Source: Microbispora rosea (GTDB lineage: Bacteria > Actinomycetota > Actinomycetes > Streptosporangiales > Streptosporangiaceae). Taken from it: 42,634 nucleotides of DNA. Positions within the stretch are counted from its first letter, which is position 1. The number at the start of each line of letters is the position of its first letter. Of the stretch, positions 24,304 through 31,982 are shown in pieces. The translations under genes and the position numbers were made by a program. The stretch lies in the NCBI RefSeq assembly GCF_900156315.1, contig NZ_FTNI01000047.1, positions 1-42,634 of the forward strand, given 5' to 3'. Below the pieces are notes generated by a model, which was not told the origin of the DNA, ran no database searches, and saw only the letters and a list, made by a program, of their open reading frames with translations.

Positions 24304-25292
24304 GCCGCTTCCCCCATCCCGGTCCTGGTGCGCGGGTCCACCAGGACGTACGCGACGTCGATGACGAAGTTGGCGATCAGCACACCGATGACGATGAACA
24401 GGAAGGTGCCCTGCAGCAGGAAGAAGTCCTGGTTCTGGATGGCCTGGAGGATCAGGTGCCCCAGCCCGGGGTAACTGAAGACGATTTCGGTGACCAGCGC
24501 GCCGGCCACGAGCACGCCGAGTTGCAGGGCCAGGCCGGTCACCTGGGGCAGGATCGCGTTCCTGAAGGCGTAGCGCCGCACCAGCCGCGCCGGAGCGCCG
24601 AGGGCCCGCAGGTAGTTGACGTAGTCCGCCTCAAGCTCGTAGATGATCATGTTGCGCATGCCGATGGCCCAGCCGCCGAACGCGACCAGGAACAGCGAGG
24701 CGAACGGGAGGAACCAGTGCTCGGCGAGGCTGCCGACGAACCCCCACGACAGGGACGGCTGCAGGTCGAAGCCGTACGCCCCGGCGACCGGGAACACGCC
24801 CGCGACGATGCCGAGCGCCCAGGCCAGCAGGATCGCCAGCCACATGTACGGGGTGGCGGTCAGCACGTAGCCGACGGGAAGCACGGTGTTGTCGAGCCAC
24901 TTGCGCCGCGCGGCGAACGCGCCGAACCGGTTGCCCGCGAACCAGCTCAGCAGGATGGACGGGATCAGCAGGCCCAGCGTGTACGGGACCGCCCGGATGA
25001 TGACGTCGGACACCGGCGTGGGGAACAGCCAGATGCTGATGCCGAGGTCGCCCCTCAGCAGCGCGCCCCAGAAGTTGAGGTACTGCTGCCACAGCGGCAG
25101 GTCGAAGCCGAACATCGCGGTGTAGTGCGCCCGCATGGCCTCGACGGCCGCCGGCTGTGCGACGTTGGCCCGCGAGAGCATGCTCTGCACGGGGTCGCCC
25201 GGCATGAACCGCGGGATCATCCAGTTGATGGTCACGGCCACAAAGAACGTCAGGCCGTAGATGAGAAGTTTTCTGCCGAAATAGCGGCGCAA
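24300..25292 (-). CDS. Opp/Dpp-type ABC transporter permease (DppB-like)
   Basis: 330-aa permease with an N-terminal helix (LLIYGLTFFVAVTINWMI), the family motif PRFMPGDPVQ, a large extracellular loop and five more helices. The EAA-like loop is in NYLRALGAPARLVRRYAFRNAILPQ. The start is TTG at 25292, preceded by GGGAGGTCGAA; no ATG or GTG nearby has such a site. A strong hairpin lies between this gene and the binding-protein gene. Confidence 0.9.
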   Translation of the reverse strand: MRRYFGRKLLIYGLTFFVAVTINWMIPRFMPGDPVQSMLSRANVAQPAAVEAMRAHYTAMFGFDLPLWQQYLNFWGALLRGDLGISIWLFPTPVSDVIIRAVPYTLGLLIPSILLSWFAGNRFGAFAARRKWLDNTVLPVGYVLTATPYMWLAILLAWALGIVAGVFPVAGAYGFDLQPSLSWGFVGSLAEHWFLPFASLFLVAFGGWAIGMRNMIIYELEADYVNYLRALGAPARLVRRYAFRNAILPQVTGLALQLGVLVAGALVTEIVFSYPGLGHLILQAIQNQDFFLLQGTFLFIVIGVLIANFVIDVAYVLVDPRTRTGMGEAA

Positions 25293-25315
25293 TTCGACCT
25301 CCCGGTCGCGGAACG

Positions 25316-25352
25316 GCGCCCCCCTCCCGTACGCAGGGTGGAAGGGGGGCGC
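25316..25352 (-). terminator. Intercistronic stem-loop after the binding-protein gene
   Basis: GCGCCCCCC (25316-25324) pairs with GGGGGGCGC (25344-25352), and further pairs extend the stem to 25328/25340. It lies in the 67-bp gap between the binding-protein stop and the DppB-like start. It probably acts as a partial terminator or 3'-end protector, making binding protein more abundant than permease, as in many ABC operons. Confidence 0.6.
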
Positions 25353-25359
25353 GAGAAGA

Positions 25360-27135
25360 TCAGCCTCCGGAGGCCGGCTGGAGCTCGGTGAGCATGAGCG
25401 TGCCGCCCATCTCCAGCCAGTTGCGCCACACCGTCGGCGGGTACTTCGGCGCGTCCGCCGCGCTGGTGGGCCAGTTCTTCCAGGTCGAGTCGGTGGTCTG
25501 CGACCACAGGCCGTTGTACCAGAGCGGGACGACCGGCATGTCCCCGAGCTGGATCTTCTGCAGCTCCGAGGTGATCTTCTTCATGCCCTCGACGTCCTCG
25601 GGCTTGACCTGGTCGAGCTGCTGCGTGAGCTCCCACGCCCGCTTGTTCTCGTACCGGCCGAAGTTCGTCGTGCTCTGCAGCTTCTGCACCGGCAGCCGGA
25701 ACAGGTAGTCGTAGTACAGCCAGGGCGTGTTCGCGAGCTGCTTGTCGTTGTTGAGGACGAGGTCGAACTTGCCCTGGTTGCGCACGTCGACGAGCGCGTT
25801 GTAGTCGGGGAAGTCGGCCTCGATGTCGATGCCGGCGGCCTTGGCGCTGGAGCTGATGACCCGGGCCGCCTCCATCCAGTCGGTCCACCCCGCGGGCACG
25901 ATCAGCTTCAGCGAGATCTTGGCGCCGCTCGGCGACTCCACCAGCCCGTCGCCGTTGCGGTCCTTGTAGCCAGCGTCGGCGAGCAGCTGCTTGGCCTTGT
26001 CCGGGTTGTAGGAGAAGCCGAGCGCCGAGGTGACGTTCTTGTCGACGTACTTGTCCCACTGCGGCAGCAGGCCGGACGGGTCGGACGCCTTGACCAGGTT
26101 GCCGTAGACGCCCTCGACGATCTTCTTGGTGTCGATGGCGTAGGCGACCGCCTTGCGGAACTCCTTGTCGTCCATCGGCTTCTTCGCCGTATTGAACCAC
26201 ATCCAGGTGGTGTTCGCCGGCAGCATGTACGGCGGCTGGTCGTAGTAGGTCTTGATGCCGAAGCTGCCCTTGACCAGGTTCGCGATGCCCGGCAGGAAGT
26301 TGTTGCTGAGGTCGAGGCCCTTCTGCAGCAGCAGGCCCATCGCGACCTCGTTGCTGGAGTTGACGATGTCGACGATGTACTTGGGCTTCACGTCCTTGTT
26401 CAGCGCCTTCGTCGCCCACCAGCCGTCGCGCTTGACCCAGACCATGCGGTCCTGGTCGTGCGACTGGTAGGCGTACGGGCCGGTGCCGACGGGCTTCTCG
26501 TTGACCCCGTTCATCACCTCGTCCTCGGACCGCCCCTCCCACAGATGCTTGGGGACGATGGCCCGGCTGTAGAGGTGGTTGGCCCACTCCTGGTAGTTGG
26601 CCGTGGCGAAGGTGAACTTGATCGTGTAGTCGTCGACCTTCTCGGCGCTCTTCATCCAGTCCCAGAGCGGGTGGTAGGGGACGGTCTCCATCTTGCCGAG
26701 CTCGAACGTGAAGATGACGTCGTCGGCCGTGAACGGCTTGCCGTCCGACCAGGTGATGCCCTTGCGCAGCTTGAGCGTGTATTCCAGCTCTCCGGTCCAG
26801 TCGCCGCTCTCGGCCAGCCAGGGCGTGAACTTGTCGGTGTTCGGGTCGTACATGAAAAGCGTCTCGTAGACCAGGCCCTTGGTGCCGGTGGCGAAATCCC
26901 ATTCGCGCAGCGGATTCCAGTTCGCGGGCGGTCCCCACTGGGTGCCGCTGGTGTAGAGGGTCTCGTTGCGGGGGAAGGCCCCGCCGCTGCCGCCCGCGGG
27001 CGCGGCAGCGCCGCCTCCCGCCGCGCCGTCTCCCGCCGGGCCCGTCGGCGTGGACGACCCACCGCCTCCCGAACATGCCGCGCTCAACAGGCCGGCCGCC
27101 AGCACCGGTATAAGAAACCGCGTTCGGTTTCGCAT
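25360..27135 (-). CDS. Extracellular solute-binding lipoprotein, family 5 (Opp/Dpp type), likely beta-mannoside binding
   Basis: 591-aa binding protein with lipobox SAAC (Cys21), a Gly/Ser/Ala linker, then the SBP_bac_5 fold. Family markers are LKLRKGITWSDGKPFTADDV, GTGPYAYQSHDQDRMVWVKR, FNTAKKPMDDKEFRKAVAYA, and RNGDGLVESPSGAKISLKL. Length and motifs match oligosaccharide-binding members of this class, such as cellobiose/mannobiose-binding proteins. The ATG at 27135 is preferred to an upstream in-frame start at 27162, since it has GGAGAG upstream and begins with the charged n-region of the signal peptide. It is the first gene of the mannoside operon, behind a promoter overlapped by a LacI-type operator. 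Confidence 0.9.
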   Translation of the reverse strand: MRNRTRFLIPVLAAGLLSAACSGGGGSSTPTGPAGDGAAGGGAAAPAGGSGGAFPRNETLYTSGTQWGPPANWNPLREWDFATGTKGLVYETLFMYDPNTDKFTPWLAESGDWTGELEYTLKLRKGITWSDGKPFTADDVIFTFELGKMETVPYHPLWDWMKSAEKVDDYTIKFTFATANYQEWANHLYSRAIVPKHLWEGRSEDEVMNGVNEKPVGTGPYAYQSHDQDRMVWVKRDGWWATKALNKDVKPKYIVDIVNSSNEVAMGLLLQKGLDLSNNFLPGIANLVKGSFGIKTYYDQPPYMLPANTTWMWFNTAKKPMDDKEFRKAVAYAIDTKKIVEGVYGNLVKASDPSGLLPQWDKYVDKNVTSALGFSYNPDKAKQLLADAGYKDRNGDGLVESPSGAKISLKLIVPAGWTDWMEAARVISSSAKAAGIDIEADFPDYNALVDVRNQGKFDLVLNNDKQLANTPWLYYDYLFRLPVQKLQSTTNFGRYENKRAWELTQQLDQVKPEDVEGMKKITSELQKIQLGDMPVVPLWYNGLWSQTTDSTWKNWPTSAADAPKYPPTVWRNWLEMGGTLMLTELQPASGG

Positions 27136-27213
27136 GGTGACTCTCCTTCCCCCACGCGACACCGCGCGGGGTCCGCACTACCGCCAGGCCCCGATGATGT
27201 TCGGCTCGCAATT

Positions 27214-27229
27214 GCTGAACCGGATAAGT
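27214..27229. promoter_or_regulatory. Candidate LacI operator O1 (mannoside operon)
   Basis: GCTGAACCGGATAAGT agrees with the palindrome ACTGAACCGGTTCAGT at 13 of 16 positions. Its centre CCGG is usual for LacI-family sites. It covers the expected transcription start (about 27229) of the leftward promoter, so binding would block initiation. Confidence 0.65.
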
Positions 27230-27235
27230 ACCGAG

Positions 27236-27265
27236 ACCGTAAAATCAGCATGTATCTGGTGTCAA
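27236..27265 (-). promoter_or_regulatory. Promoter of the beta-mannoside operon
   Basis: On the minus strand a perfect TTGACA (-35, 27260-27265) is followed after 18 bp by TACGGT (-10, 27236-27241). The start would fall near 27229, at the edge of operator O1, about 95 bases before the binding-protein ATG. Confidence 0.65.
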
Positions 27266-27309
27266 TAGGAAGAAGATGGAGGCAAAGTAACGGTAGTAAG
27301 GTGAGGGCC

Positions 27310-27325
27310 ACTGGACCGGTTCAGT
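27310..27325. promoter_or_regulatory. Candidate LacI operator O2 (lacI autoregulation)
   Basis: ACTGGACCGGTTCAGT is a 16-bp palindrome with a single mismatched pair and equals the idealised operator at 15 positions. It ends 11 bp before the GTG of the lacI-type gene, within the leader, where binding would reduce its own transcription. Confidence 0.7.
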
Positions 27326-27336
27326 CGAGGGGACAC

Positions 27337-28350
27337 GTGAGAAGACCGACCATCGCGGACATCGCACGGCAGGCGGGGGTCTCCAAGGGCGCGGTCTCGT
27401 ACGCCCTGAACGGCCAGCCAGGAGTGTCGGAAGCCACCAGGGCCCGCATCCTGGCCATCGCGAACGAGATCGGCTGGCGCCCGAACATCGCGGCCAGGGC
27501 GCTCAACGGCGCCCGGGCGCACGCCGTGGGCCTCGCCCTGTGCCGGCCCGCCCGGTTCCTCGGCGTCGAGCCGTTCTTCATGGAGCTGATCAGCGGCATC
27601 GAGGCGGAGCTGTCCTCCCGCTCCTACGCGCTGCTGCTCCAGGTGGTCGGCGACCACGAGGCCGAGATGGGCGTCTACCGCCGCTGGTGGGGAGAGGGCC
27701 GGGTGGACGGCGCGATCCTCGTCGACCTCCACCTCGACGACCCCCGCGTGCCGCAGGTGGAGGAGATGGGCATGCCCGTCGTCGTCCTCGGGCACCCCTC
27801 GGCCGCCGGATCGCTCGTGCCGGTCTGGGCCGACGACCGCGCGGCCGTACGCGAGACGGTGGAGTATCTCGTCGCGCTCGGGCACCGGCGGATCGCCCGC
27901 GTCGCCGGGCTGCCCCGGCTGTCGCACACGGCGATCCGCGACCGGGCGTTCGACGAGGTCTGCGCGGGCCTCGGGCTGGACGCCTGCCCGATCGTGCACA
28001 CCGACTACACGGGCGAGGAGGGCGCGCGGGCCACGCGGCGGCTGCTCAGCTCATCCGAGCGGCCCACGGCGATCGTCTTCGACAACGACATCATGGCCGT
28101 GGCCGGCCTGTCGGTCGCGCAGGAGATGCGGCTCGACGTACCGGCCGGCCTGTCCGTCGTCGCCTGGGACGACTCCCCGCTCTGCCAGGTCGTCCGACCG
28201 CCGCTGACCGTGCTCACCCGCGACATCCCGGCGTACGGCGCGCACGCGGCCCAGCGGCTGCTCGCGCTGATCGACGGCGCGGAGACCAGGCCGCTGGAGG
28301 ACGAGGCCCCGCGCCTGACCACCCGCGGCAGCACGGCGCCGCCCGCCTAG
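27337..28350 (+). CDS. LacI family transcriptional repressor of the mannoside locus
   Basis: 337-aa repressor. The N-terminal helix-turn-helix is PTIADIARQAGVSKGAVSYA (residues 4-23) with hinge helix NIAARALNGARAHAVGLAL. The periplasmic-binding-like effector domain follows, with DGAILVDLH, VPVWADDRAAVRETVEYLVALGHRRIA, and PTAIVFDNDIMAVAGLSVAQE. The GTG at 27337 is preceded by GAGGGGA and lies directly before the conserved N-terminus. It is divergent from the mannoside operon, and the two matching pseudo-palindromes in the shared intergenic region are its probable operators. The inducer is likely mannobiose, mannose or a phosphorylated derivative; this is inference. Confidence 0.93.
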   Translation: MRRPTIADIARQAGVSKGAVSYALNGQPGVSEATRARILAIANEIGWRPNIAARALNGARAHAVGLALCRPARFLGVEPFFMELISGIEAELSSRSYALLLQVVGDHEAEMGVYRRWWGEGRVDGAILVDLHLDDPRVPQVEEMGMPVVVLGHPSAAGSLVPVWADDRAAVRETVEYLVALGHRRIARVAGLPRLSHTAIRDRAFDEVCAGLGLDACPIVHTDYTGEEGARATRRLLSSSERPTAIVFDNDIMAVAGLSVAQEMRLDVPAGLSVVAWDDSPLCQVVRPPLTVLTRDIPAYGAHAAQRLLALIDGAETRPLEDEAPRLTTRGSTAPPA

Positions 28351-28365
28351 TCTCCAGCGTCGTCC

Positions 28366-28929
28366 CTAAACATCCACGAGAATCTCGAAGCGCCCGGCCA
28401 TGGCCTCGAACAGGGGCAGGTCCTCCTCCGGCACGGTCGACCAGCAGCCCAGGCAGAAGCCGACGTCACCGTCCATGGCCATGTATTCGCGGATGGACAG
28501 GGCTCGGCCGGCGTCGCGCTTCACGCCGCTCAGCAGCGCACCGTCGCGTTCGCCGAGCCGGGCGGGGACGATCTCGATGTCCGCGAAGCCCAGGCTCTCC
28601 AGTGAGCTTCGCGCGATCTCCGCCATCTCGGCCGAAGTGCGGCCGGGCCTGACGGGCTGGCGGAAGACGATGGCGCCGTGCCGGCGATCGGAGTGATCTC
28701 CATATCTGGCGGTCTCCCAAGGACTGTTCTTCGTGTTCGGCGGCCGCTCGTGCCAGCCCTGCGGGACGTGGACGGCGTAGGCGAAGTCCGGCCGCTCGAT
28801 GCGCTTCCACTGCACGCGATGCTCCTCGGCGTCGACGCGTCGCAGGTGCCTGAGAGCAGCCGTGTAGGACTCGCCGGTGCGGCGGGCGCGCTCGCGGACA
28901 CGCCGTTTGAAGTGCTTGTTCGCTGTCAT
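28366..28929 (-). CDS. Uncharacterised protein with basic N-terminal motif
   Basis: 187-aa protein, not assigned to a named family. The N-terminal 30 residues (ANKHFKRRVRERARRTGESY then TAALRHLR) form a basic helical motif that recurs at the start of many small actinobacterial proteins. The rest looks like an alpha/beta domain (YAVHVPQGWHERPP, AEMAEIARSSLESLGF, LGERDGALLSGVKRD, REYMAMDGDVGFCLGCWSTVPEEDLPLFEAMAGRFEI), somewhat like PsbP/DcrB-type stress proteins. The last segment contains CLGC, a possible metal or redox pair. The ATG at 28929 is favoured by GAGG upstream; a GTG at 28947 is also open. It converges on lacI with 15 bp between stops. Confidence 0.7.
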   Translation of the reverse strand: MTANKHFKRRVRERARRTGESYTAALRHLRRVDAEEHRVQWKRIERPDFAYAVHVPQGWHERPPNTKNSPWETARYGDHSDRRHGAIVFRQPVRPGRTSAEMAEIARSSLESLGFADIEIVPARLGERDGALLSGVKRDAGRALSIREYMAMDGDVGFCLGCWSTVPEEDLPLFEAMAGRFEILVDV

Positions 28930-29291
28930 CAGGCCCTCGACGACCACGGAGGCCCCACCCCCGGCGAAGAGCCCGTGGCGGGCGGATGACCAGCGATCCG
29001 AGGAAAGGGATCCCCTTTGCCTCCGCCGGGCGGCCCTGCCGGGGAGGGCCGAGGGAGGTTGGGCGTTGGATCGACGCCGCCATCAGGATCGCCGACCCTC
29101 AAGCGACTGTCAAGGGAGGTCAGACCTGCGTGGGGAGCGCGAACCCGCGGACGGCTCTGGTCAACGCTTACAGGACGGTTATCGGGTTTGAAAGGTGACG
29201 TTCAGGAGAGATCGCTACACTTGGCCCCGTTTGCCGCTACTGGCTCTCGACCTGGTGAGAAACACCTGGTCCGACCCTCAGGAGCACGACA
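28930..29291. other. 362-bp divergent intergenic region with a hairpin
   Basis: The space between the uncharacterised gene and the LCP gene holds a strong imperfect palindrome at 29000-29023: GAGG-AAAGGG, loop ATC, CCCTTT-G-CCTC. A -10-like TACACT occurs at 29216-29221, about 70 bp before the LCP start, with no good -35. A 71-codon open frame at 28986-29198 has poor codon use and is not called. The ribosome site AGGAG lies nine bases before the LCP GTG. Confidence 0.45.
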
Positions 29292-30707
29292 GTGGGTCAC
29301 GTCGACGTCCGTCCCGCCCCCCCGGTGGAGGACCTCCCGGCGCCGCCGCAACGGACGCCGCCCAAATGGCGGCCGTGGCTATGGGTCACGCTGTCGGGAG
29401 CGCTGGGCGTGCTCACCGGTGCCGCCACCTTCGCCGTCGGCGGGTACGTCAAGCTGAGCGGCAACGTCAAGCACGAGACGGTGACCCAGAAGGATCTCGG
29501 GGGCGAGGCACGCCCGCAGAAGATCAGCAAGGCGCTCAACGTGCTGATCGTCGGCTCGGACCAGCGCAACGGCGCCAACGCCAAATACGGCAAGTTCCCC
29601 GGCGAGCGCACCGACACGATCATCGTGGCGCACATCTCCCCGAACCGGGACGGCGCGGTGCTGATCAGCTTCCCACGCGACTCACTCGTCCGCCTCCCCG
29701 CCTGCCCGGCCAGGGGCAACCTGCCGGGTCAGCGCCCGCACGTCGGGATGATCAACGAGTCGTTCAACTCCGGCGGCATCGCCTGCACCTGGAAGACGAT
29801 CGAGGGCCTCACCGACATCCACATCGACCACTTCGTGAAGGTGGACTTCACCGGCTTCAAGACGATGGTGAACGCGCTGGGCGGCGTGCAGGTCTGCCTG
29901 CCGCAGGCCGTCCACGACAAGAAGGCGCTGCTCGACCTGCCCGCGGGCAGGCAGACCCTCAAGGGCGAGCAGGCACTGGGGTACGTCCGCGCCCGCTACT
30001 CGCTCGGCGACGGCTCCGACATCGGACGGATCCAGCGCCAGCAGATGTTCCTCGCCTCGATGGCCAAGAAGGCCATGAGCGGCGAGACGCTGACCAACCC
30101 CGCGACGCTGTTCGGGTTCCTCGACGCGGCGACCAAGTCGATCACCACCGACCCCGACCTCACGATCGGCGTGATGAAGGACCTCGCGACGAGCGCGGAG
30201 GGCCTGACCGCGGGGCAGATCCGCTTCGTCACCACCCCCTGGCGCTACTCGATCACCAACCCCGGCCGGGTGGAGTGGGTGGAGCCGCAGGCCCAGCGGC
30301 TGTTCAAGATGGTCGCCGCCGACCAGATCGCCAAGAACGTCAAGAGCGGCGAGCAGAAGATCCCCAAGTCGCAGATCCACATCGTGGTCCGCAACGGCAG
30401 CGGGCAGCAGGGACTCGGCACCCAGGTGGCCGCGGAGCTGGAGCAGCGCGGCTACCACATCGTCAAGGTCGAGCAGGCGCCCAGGCCGTACGCCAAGACC
30501 GTCGTCGCGTACTCGGGGAACGGCGAGAGCCGTGCGTCCAGGCTGTTCCGCGAACTCAAGAAGTCGCGGTCCCACCTGGTGCGCACGGGAACCACGCAGA
30601 CCCTCATCCTGGGGATCGGGGCCGACTGGCAGGGGATGAAGCCCCCCAAGACGCTCGACGACGTGGAGGGCTTCGACGCCACTCAGGACAGCTGCACGGC
30701 CTCCTGA
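29292..30707 (+). CDS. LytR-CpsA-Psr (LCP) family protein with LytR_C domain
   Basis: 471-aa cell-envelope protein. A Pro-rich cytoplasmic tail and one transmembrane segment (about residues 28-51) precede the extracytoplasmic LCP domain. Conserved LCP elements are LNVLIVGSDQR, GERTDTIIVAHISP and VLISFPRDSLV, including the Arg and Asp residues that bind polyprenyl pyrophosphate and metal. HVGMINESFNSGG and GRIQRQQMFL follow. The LytR_C domain begins near residue 365 (SQIHIVVRNGSGQQGLGTQVAAEL). Such enzymes attach wall polymers such as arabinogalactan-like or teichoic-acid-like glycans to peptidoglycan. The GTG start has GGAG upstream. Confidence 0.94.
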   Translation: MGHVDVRPAPPVEDLPAPPQRTPPKWRPWLWVTLSGALGVLTGAATFAVGGYVKLSGNVKHETVTQKDLGGEARPQKISKALNVLIVGSDQRNGANAKYGKFPGERTDTIIVAHISPNRDGAVLISFPRDSLVRLPACPARGNLPGQRPHVGMINESFNSGGIACTWKTIEGLTDIHIDHFVKVDFTGFKTMVNALGGVQVCLPQAVHDKKALLDLPAGRQTLKGEQALGYVRARYSLGDGSDIGRIQRQQMFLASMAKKAMSGETLTNPATLFGFLDAATKSITTDPDLTIGVMKDLATSAEGLTAGQIRFVTTPWRYSITNPGRVEWVEPQAQRLFKMVAADQIAKNVKSGEQKIPKSQIHIVVRNGSGQQGLGTQVAAELEQRGYHIVKVEQAPRPYAKTVVAYSGNGESRASRLFRELKKSRSHLVRTGTTQTLILGIGADWQGMKPPKTLDDVEGFDATQDSCTAS

Positions 30708-30718
30708 GCCGCTGGCCG

Positions 30719-31756
30719 CTAGCCGAAGAGCCAGCCGAACAGACCGCCGCCCCGGCCCGACGACTCCTGCGTGGGGGCGGGCGCGCTGGTCGGCTGCTCG
30801 GTGGCCGGATCGGCGGTGGGGGCCGTGGCCGCCTGGTCCCCGGACCCACCGGTGTTCGTTCCCGAGGTCTGCCCGCCCGACCGCTCGCCGGCGGACGACC
30901 GCTCGTTCGTGTCGACCGACACCCGGGACCGCGACGGGCGCTGGGCGTCGTCGCCCTGGGAGCCGGTGTCCTGCGCGTGCGACCGGGACGAGTTGCGCGT
31001 GGGCGCGGACGACGCGGTAGGCGCCGAGGTCCCGGACGTTCCCGGCCGGGTGCGTGCGGGCTGTGCCGTGGGAGCGTCGGTCGGCGCCGTCGCGGTGGGT
31101 TCGTCGACGGGCTCGTCAGTGGGCTCGTCGGTGGGCAGCGCGTCGGACTCCCCGCCCGTGGCGTCGCCGTCGGGCGCCGGCGAGACCGGCGCCGTGGCGG
31201 CCGTCCCCGCCTTGGCGGTGCAGTTCGCCCCGCCCTCGCACTCCGCCCCGTCGGGCTGCCCGACCCACAGCGCCAGCGCCCAGATCGCGCCCAGGACGCC
31301 GACGGCGATCAGCCCGGTGCGCAGCAGCATCCCGCCGCGCCCCGAACGCTCGTCGTCGTCCTCGTCCAAGTCCGGGGCGCTGCGCCAGCCGGAGCCGAGG
31401 AAACCGCGCGGATCGGTGTCCCCGTCGCGCATCATCTCCCCGTCGCGCATCAGTTCCCCGTCGCGCATCATCTCCTCGTCGCCCACCGGTCCCTCGGACC
31501 GGAACCGTGGGGTGCGTCCGGCGGCGTAGTCGTCCTGGTCGGCGTGGTCGGCGGGGGTCTGCGCCGGATGGTCCGGCTGCCAGTCCTCTGACAACACGTC
31601 GCCCTGCTCGCCCGGCGCGCCGGCGAGAGCGTGCTCGTCCTGCTCCTCGGACCAGAACCGGTCTCCCTCCCCGCCGTACTGGCCTTCGCCCGTGATGTAC
31701 GGCCGGAGGTAGGAGCCGTCCTGCTCGTAGGCGTCCTCGGTGACCGGGTCGCGCAT
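30719..31756 (-). CDS. Single-span membrane protein with low-complexity domains
   Basis: 345-aa protein of unknown function. The N-terminal 145 residues are acidic and probably cytoplasmic, with Glu/Asp/Gly-rich sequence and a threefold MMRDGE-type repeat. One transmembrane helix (MLLRTGLIAVGVLGAIWAL) follows an acidic/basic stretch. The extracellular part begins with a two-cysteine segment (CEGGANC), then about 170 residues rich in Thr, Ser, Pro, Ala and Asp, and ends in GGGLFGWLFG. The design resembles wall-spanning linker proteins of actinomycetes. It converges on the LCP gene with 11 bp between stops; a functional link to the wall is possible but unproven. Confidence 0.7.
   Translation of the reverse strand: MRDPVTEDAYEQDGSYLRPYITGEGQYGGEGDRFWSEEQDEHALAGAPGEQGDVLSEDWQPDHPAQTPADHADQDDYAAGRTPRFRSEGPVGDEEMMRDGELMRDGEMMRDGDTDPRGFLGSGWRSAPDLDEDDDERSGRGGMLLRTGLIAVGVLGAIWALALWVGQPDGAECEGGANCTAKAGTAATAPVSPAPDGDATGGESDALPTDEPTDEPVDEPTATAPTDAPTAQPARTRPGTSGTSAPTASSAPTRNSSRSHAQDTGSQGDDAQRPSRSRVSVDTNERSSAGERSGGQTSGTNTGGSGDQAATAPTADPATEQPTSAPAPTQESSGRGGGLFGWLFG
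31420..31473. repeat. Three 18-bp tandem repeats in the membrane-protein gene
   Basis: CCCCGTCGCGCATCATCT, the same with CAGTT in place of CATCT, and again the first form follow each other without gap. On the minus strand they encode the MMRDGE/LMRDGE/MMRDGD repeat. Confidence 0.85.
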
Positions 31757-31779
31757 GAAGGTCCTTCCTCAGAGAGCTT

Positions 31780-31795
31780 TTGGGTCATGTCCCAA
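31780..31795. promoter_or_regulatory. Inverted repeat TTGGG-N6-CCCAA
   Basis: TTGGG (31780-31784) and CCCAA (31791-31795) flank TCATGT, 24 bp upstream of the leftward membrane-protein gene. A GAACGTTC palindrome follows at about 31799-31806. They may be promoter or operator elements of that gene; no regulator can be named. Confidence 0.3.
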
Positions 31796-31902
31796 TAGCG
31801 AACGTTCCTAGCACTGGTCGACACGTCTTGTCTGGAAATTTCACAACAATCACTGGAAGCAGATTTGTCACGTACGCCACAAACCCAGGAAACCCATCGG
31901 GC

Positions 31903-31933
31903 TTGACGGGAATCCTGGAACGGTCTTTAATAT
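31903..31933 (+). promoter_or_regulatory. Promoter of the sulfate transport operon
   Basis: TTGACG (31903-31908) followed after 17 bp by TTTAAT (31926-31931), which overlaps TAATAT. The AT-rich -10 region stands out in this sequence. Transcription would start near 31938, about 45 bases before the binding-protein ATG. Confidence 0.6.
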
Positions 31934-31936
31934 CGA

Positions 31937-31961
31937 CTAATCCGACTGACTTGGTAGGAAT
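31937..31961. promoter_or_regulatory. Candidate sulfur-regulator operator
   Basis: CTAATCC (31937-31943) and GGTAGGAAT (31953-31961) form an imperfect inverted pair at and just after the expected transcription start. The TTGGTAGGAAT half resembles, from memory, CymR-type Rrf2 sites in cysteine regulons. The Rrf2 regulator at the operon end is the inferred partner. Confidence 0.35.
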
Positions 31962-31982
31962 CTCCGGAATAGAGGAACAGGC

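Noticed and set aside
28986..29198. A 70-codon plus-strand open frame between the uncharacterised gene and the LCP gene
   Set aside because: Codon third-position GC is well below that of neighbouring genes, the ribosome site is weak, and it spans the palindrome at 29000-29023.
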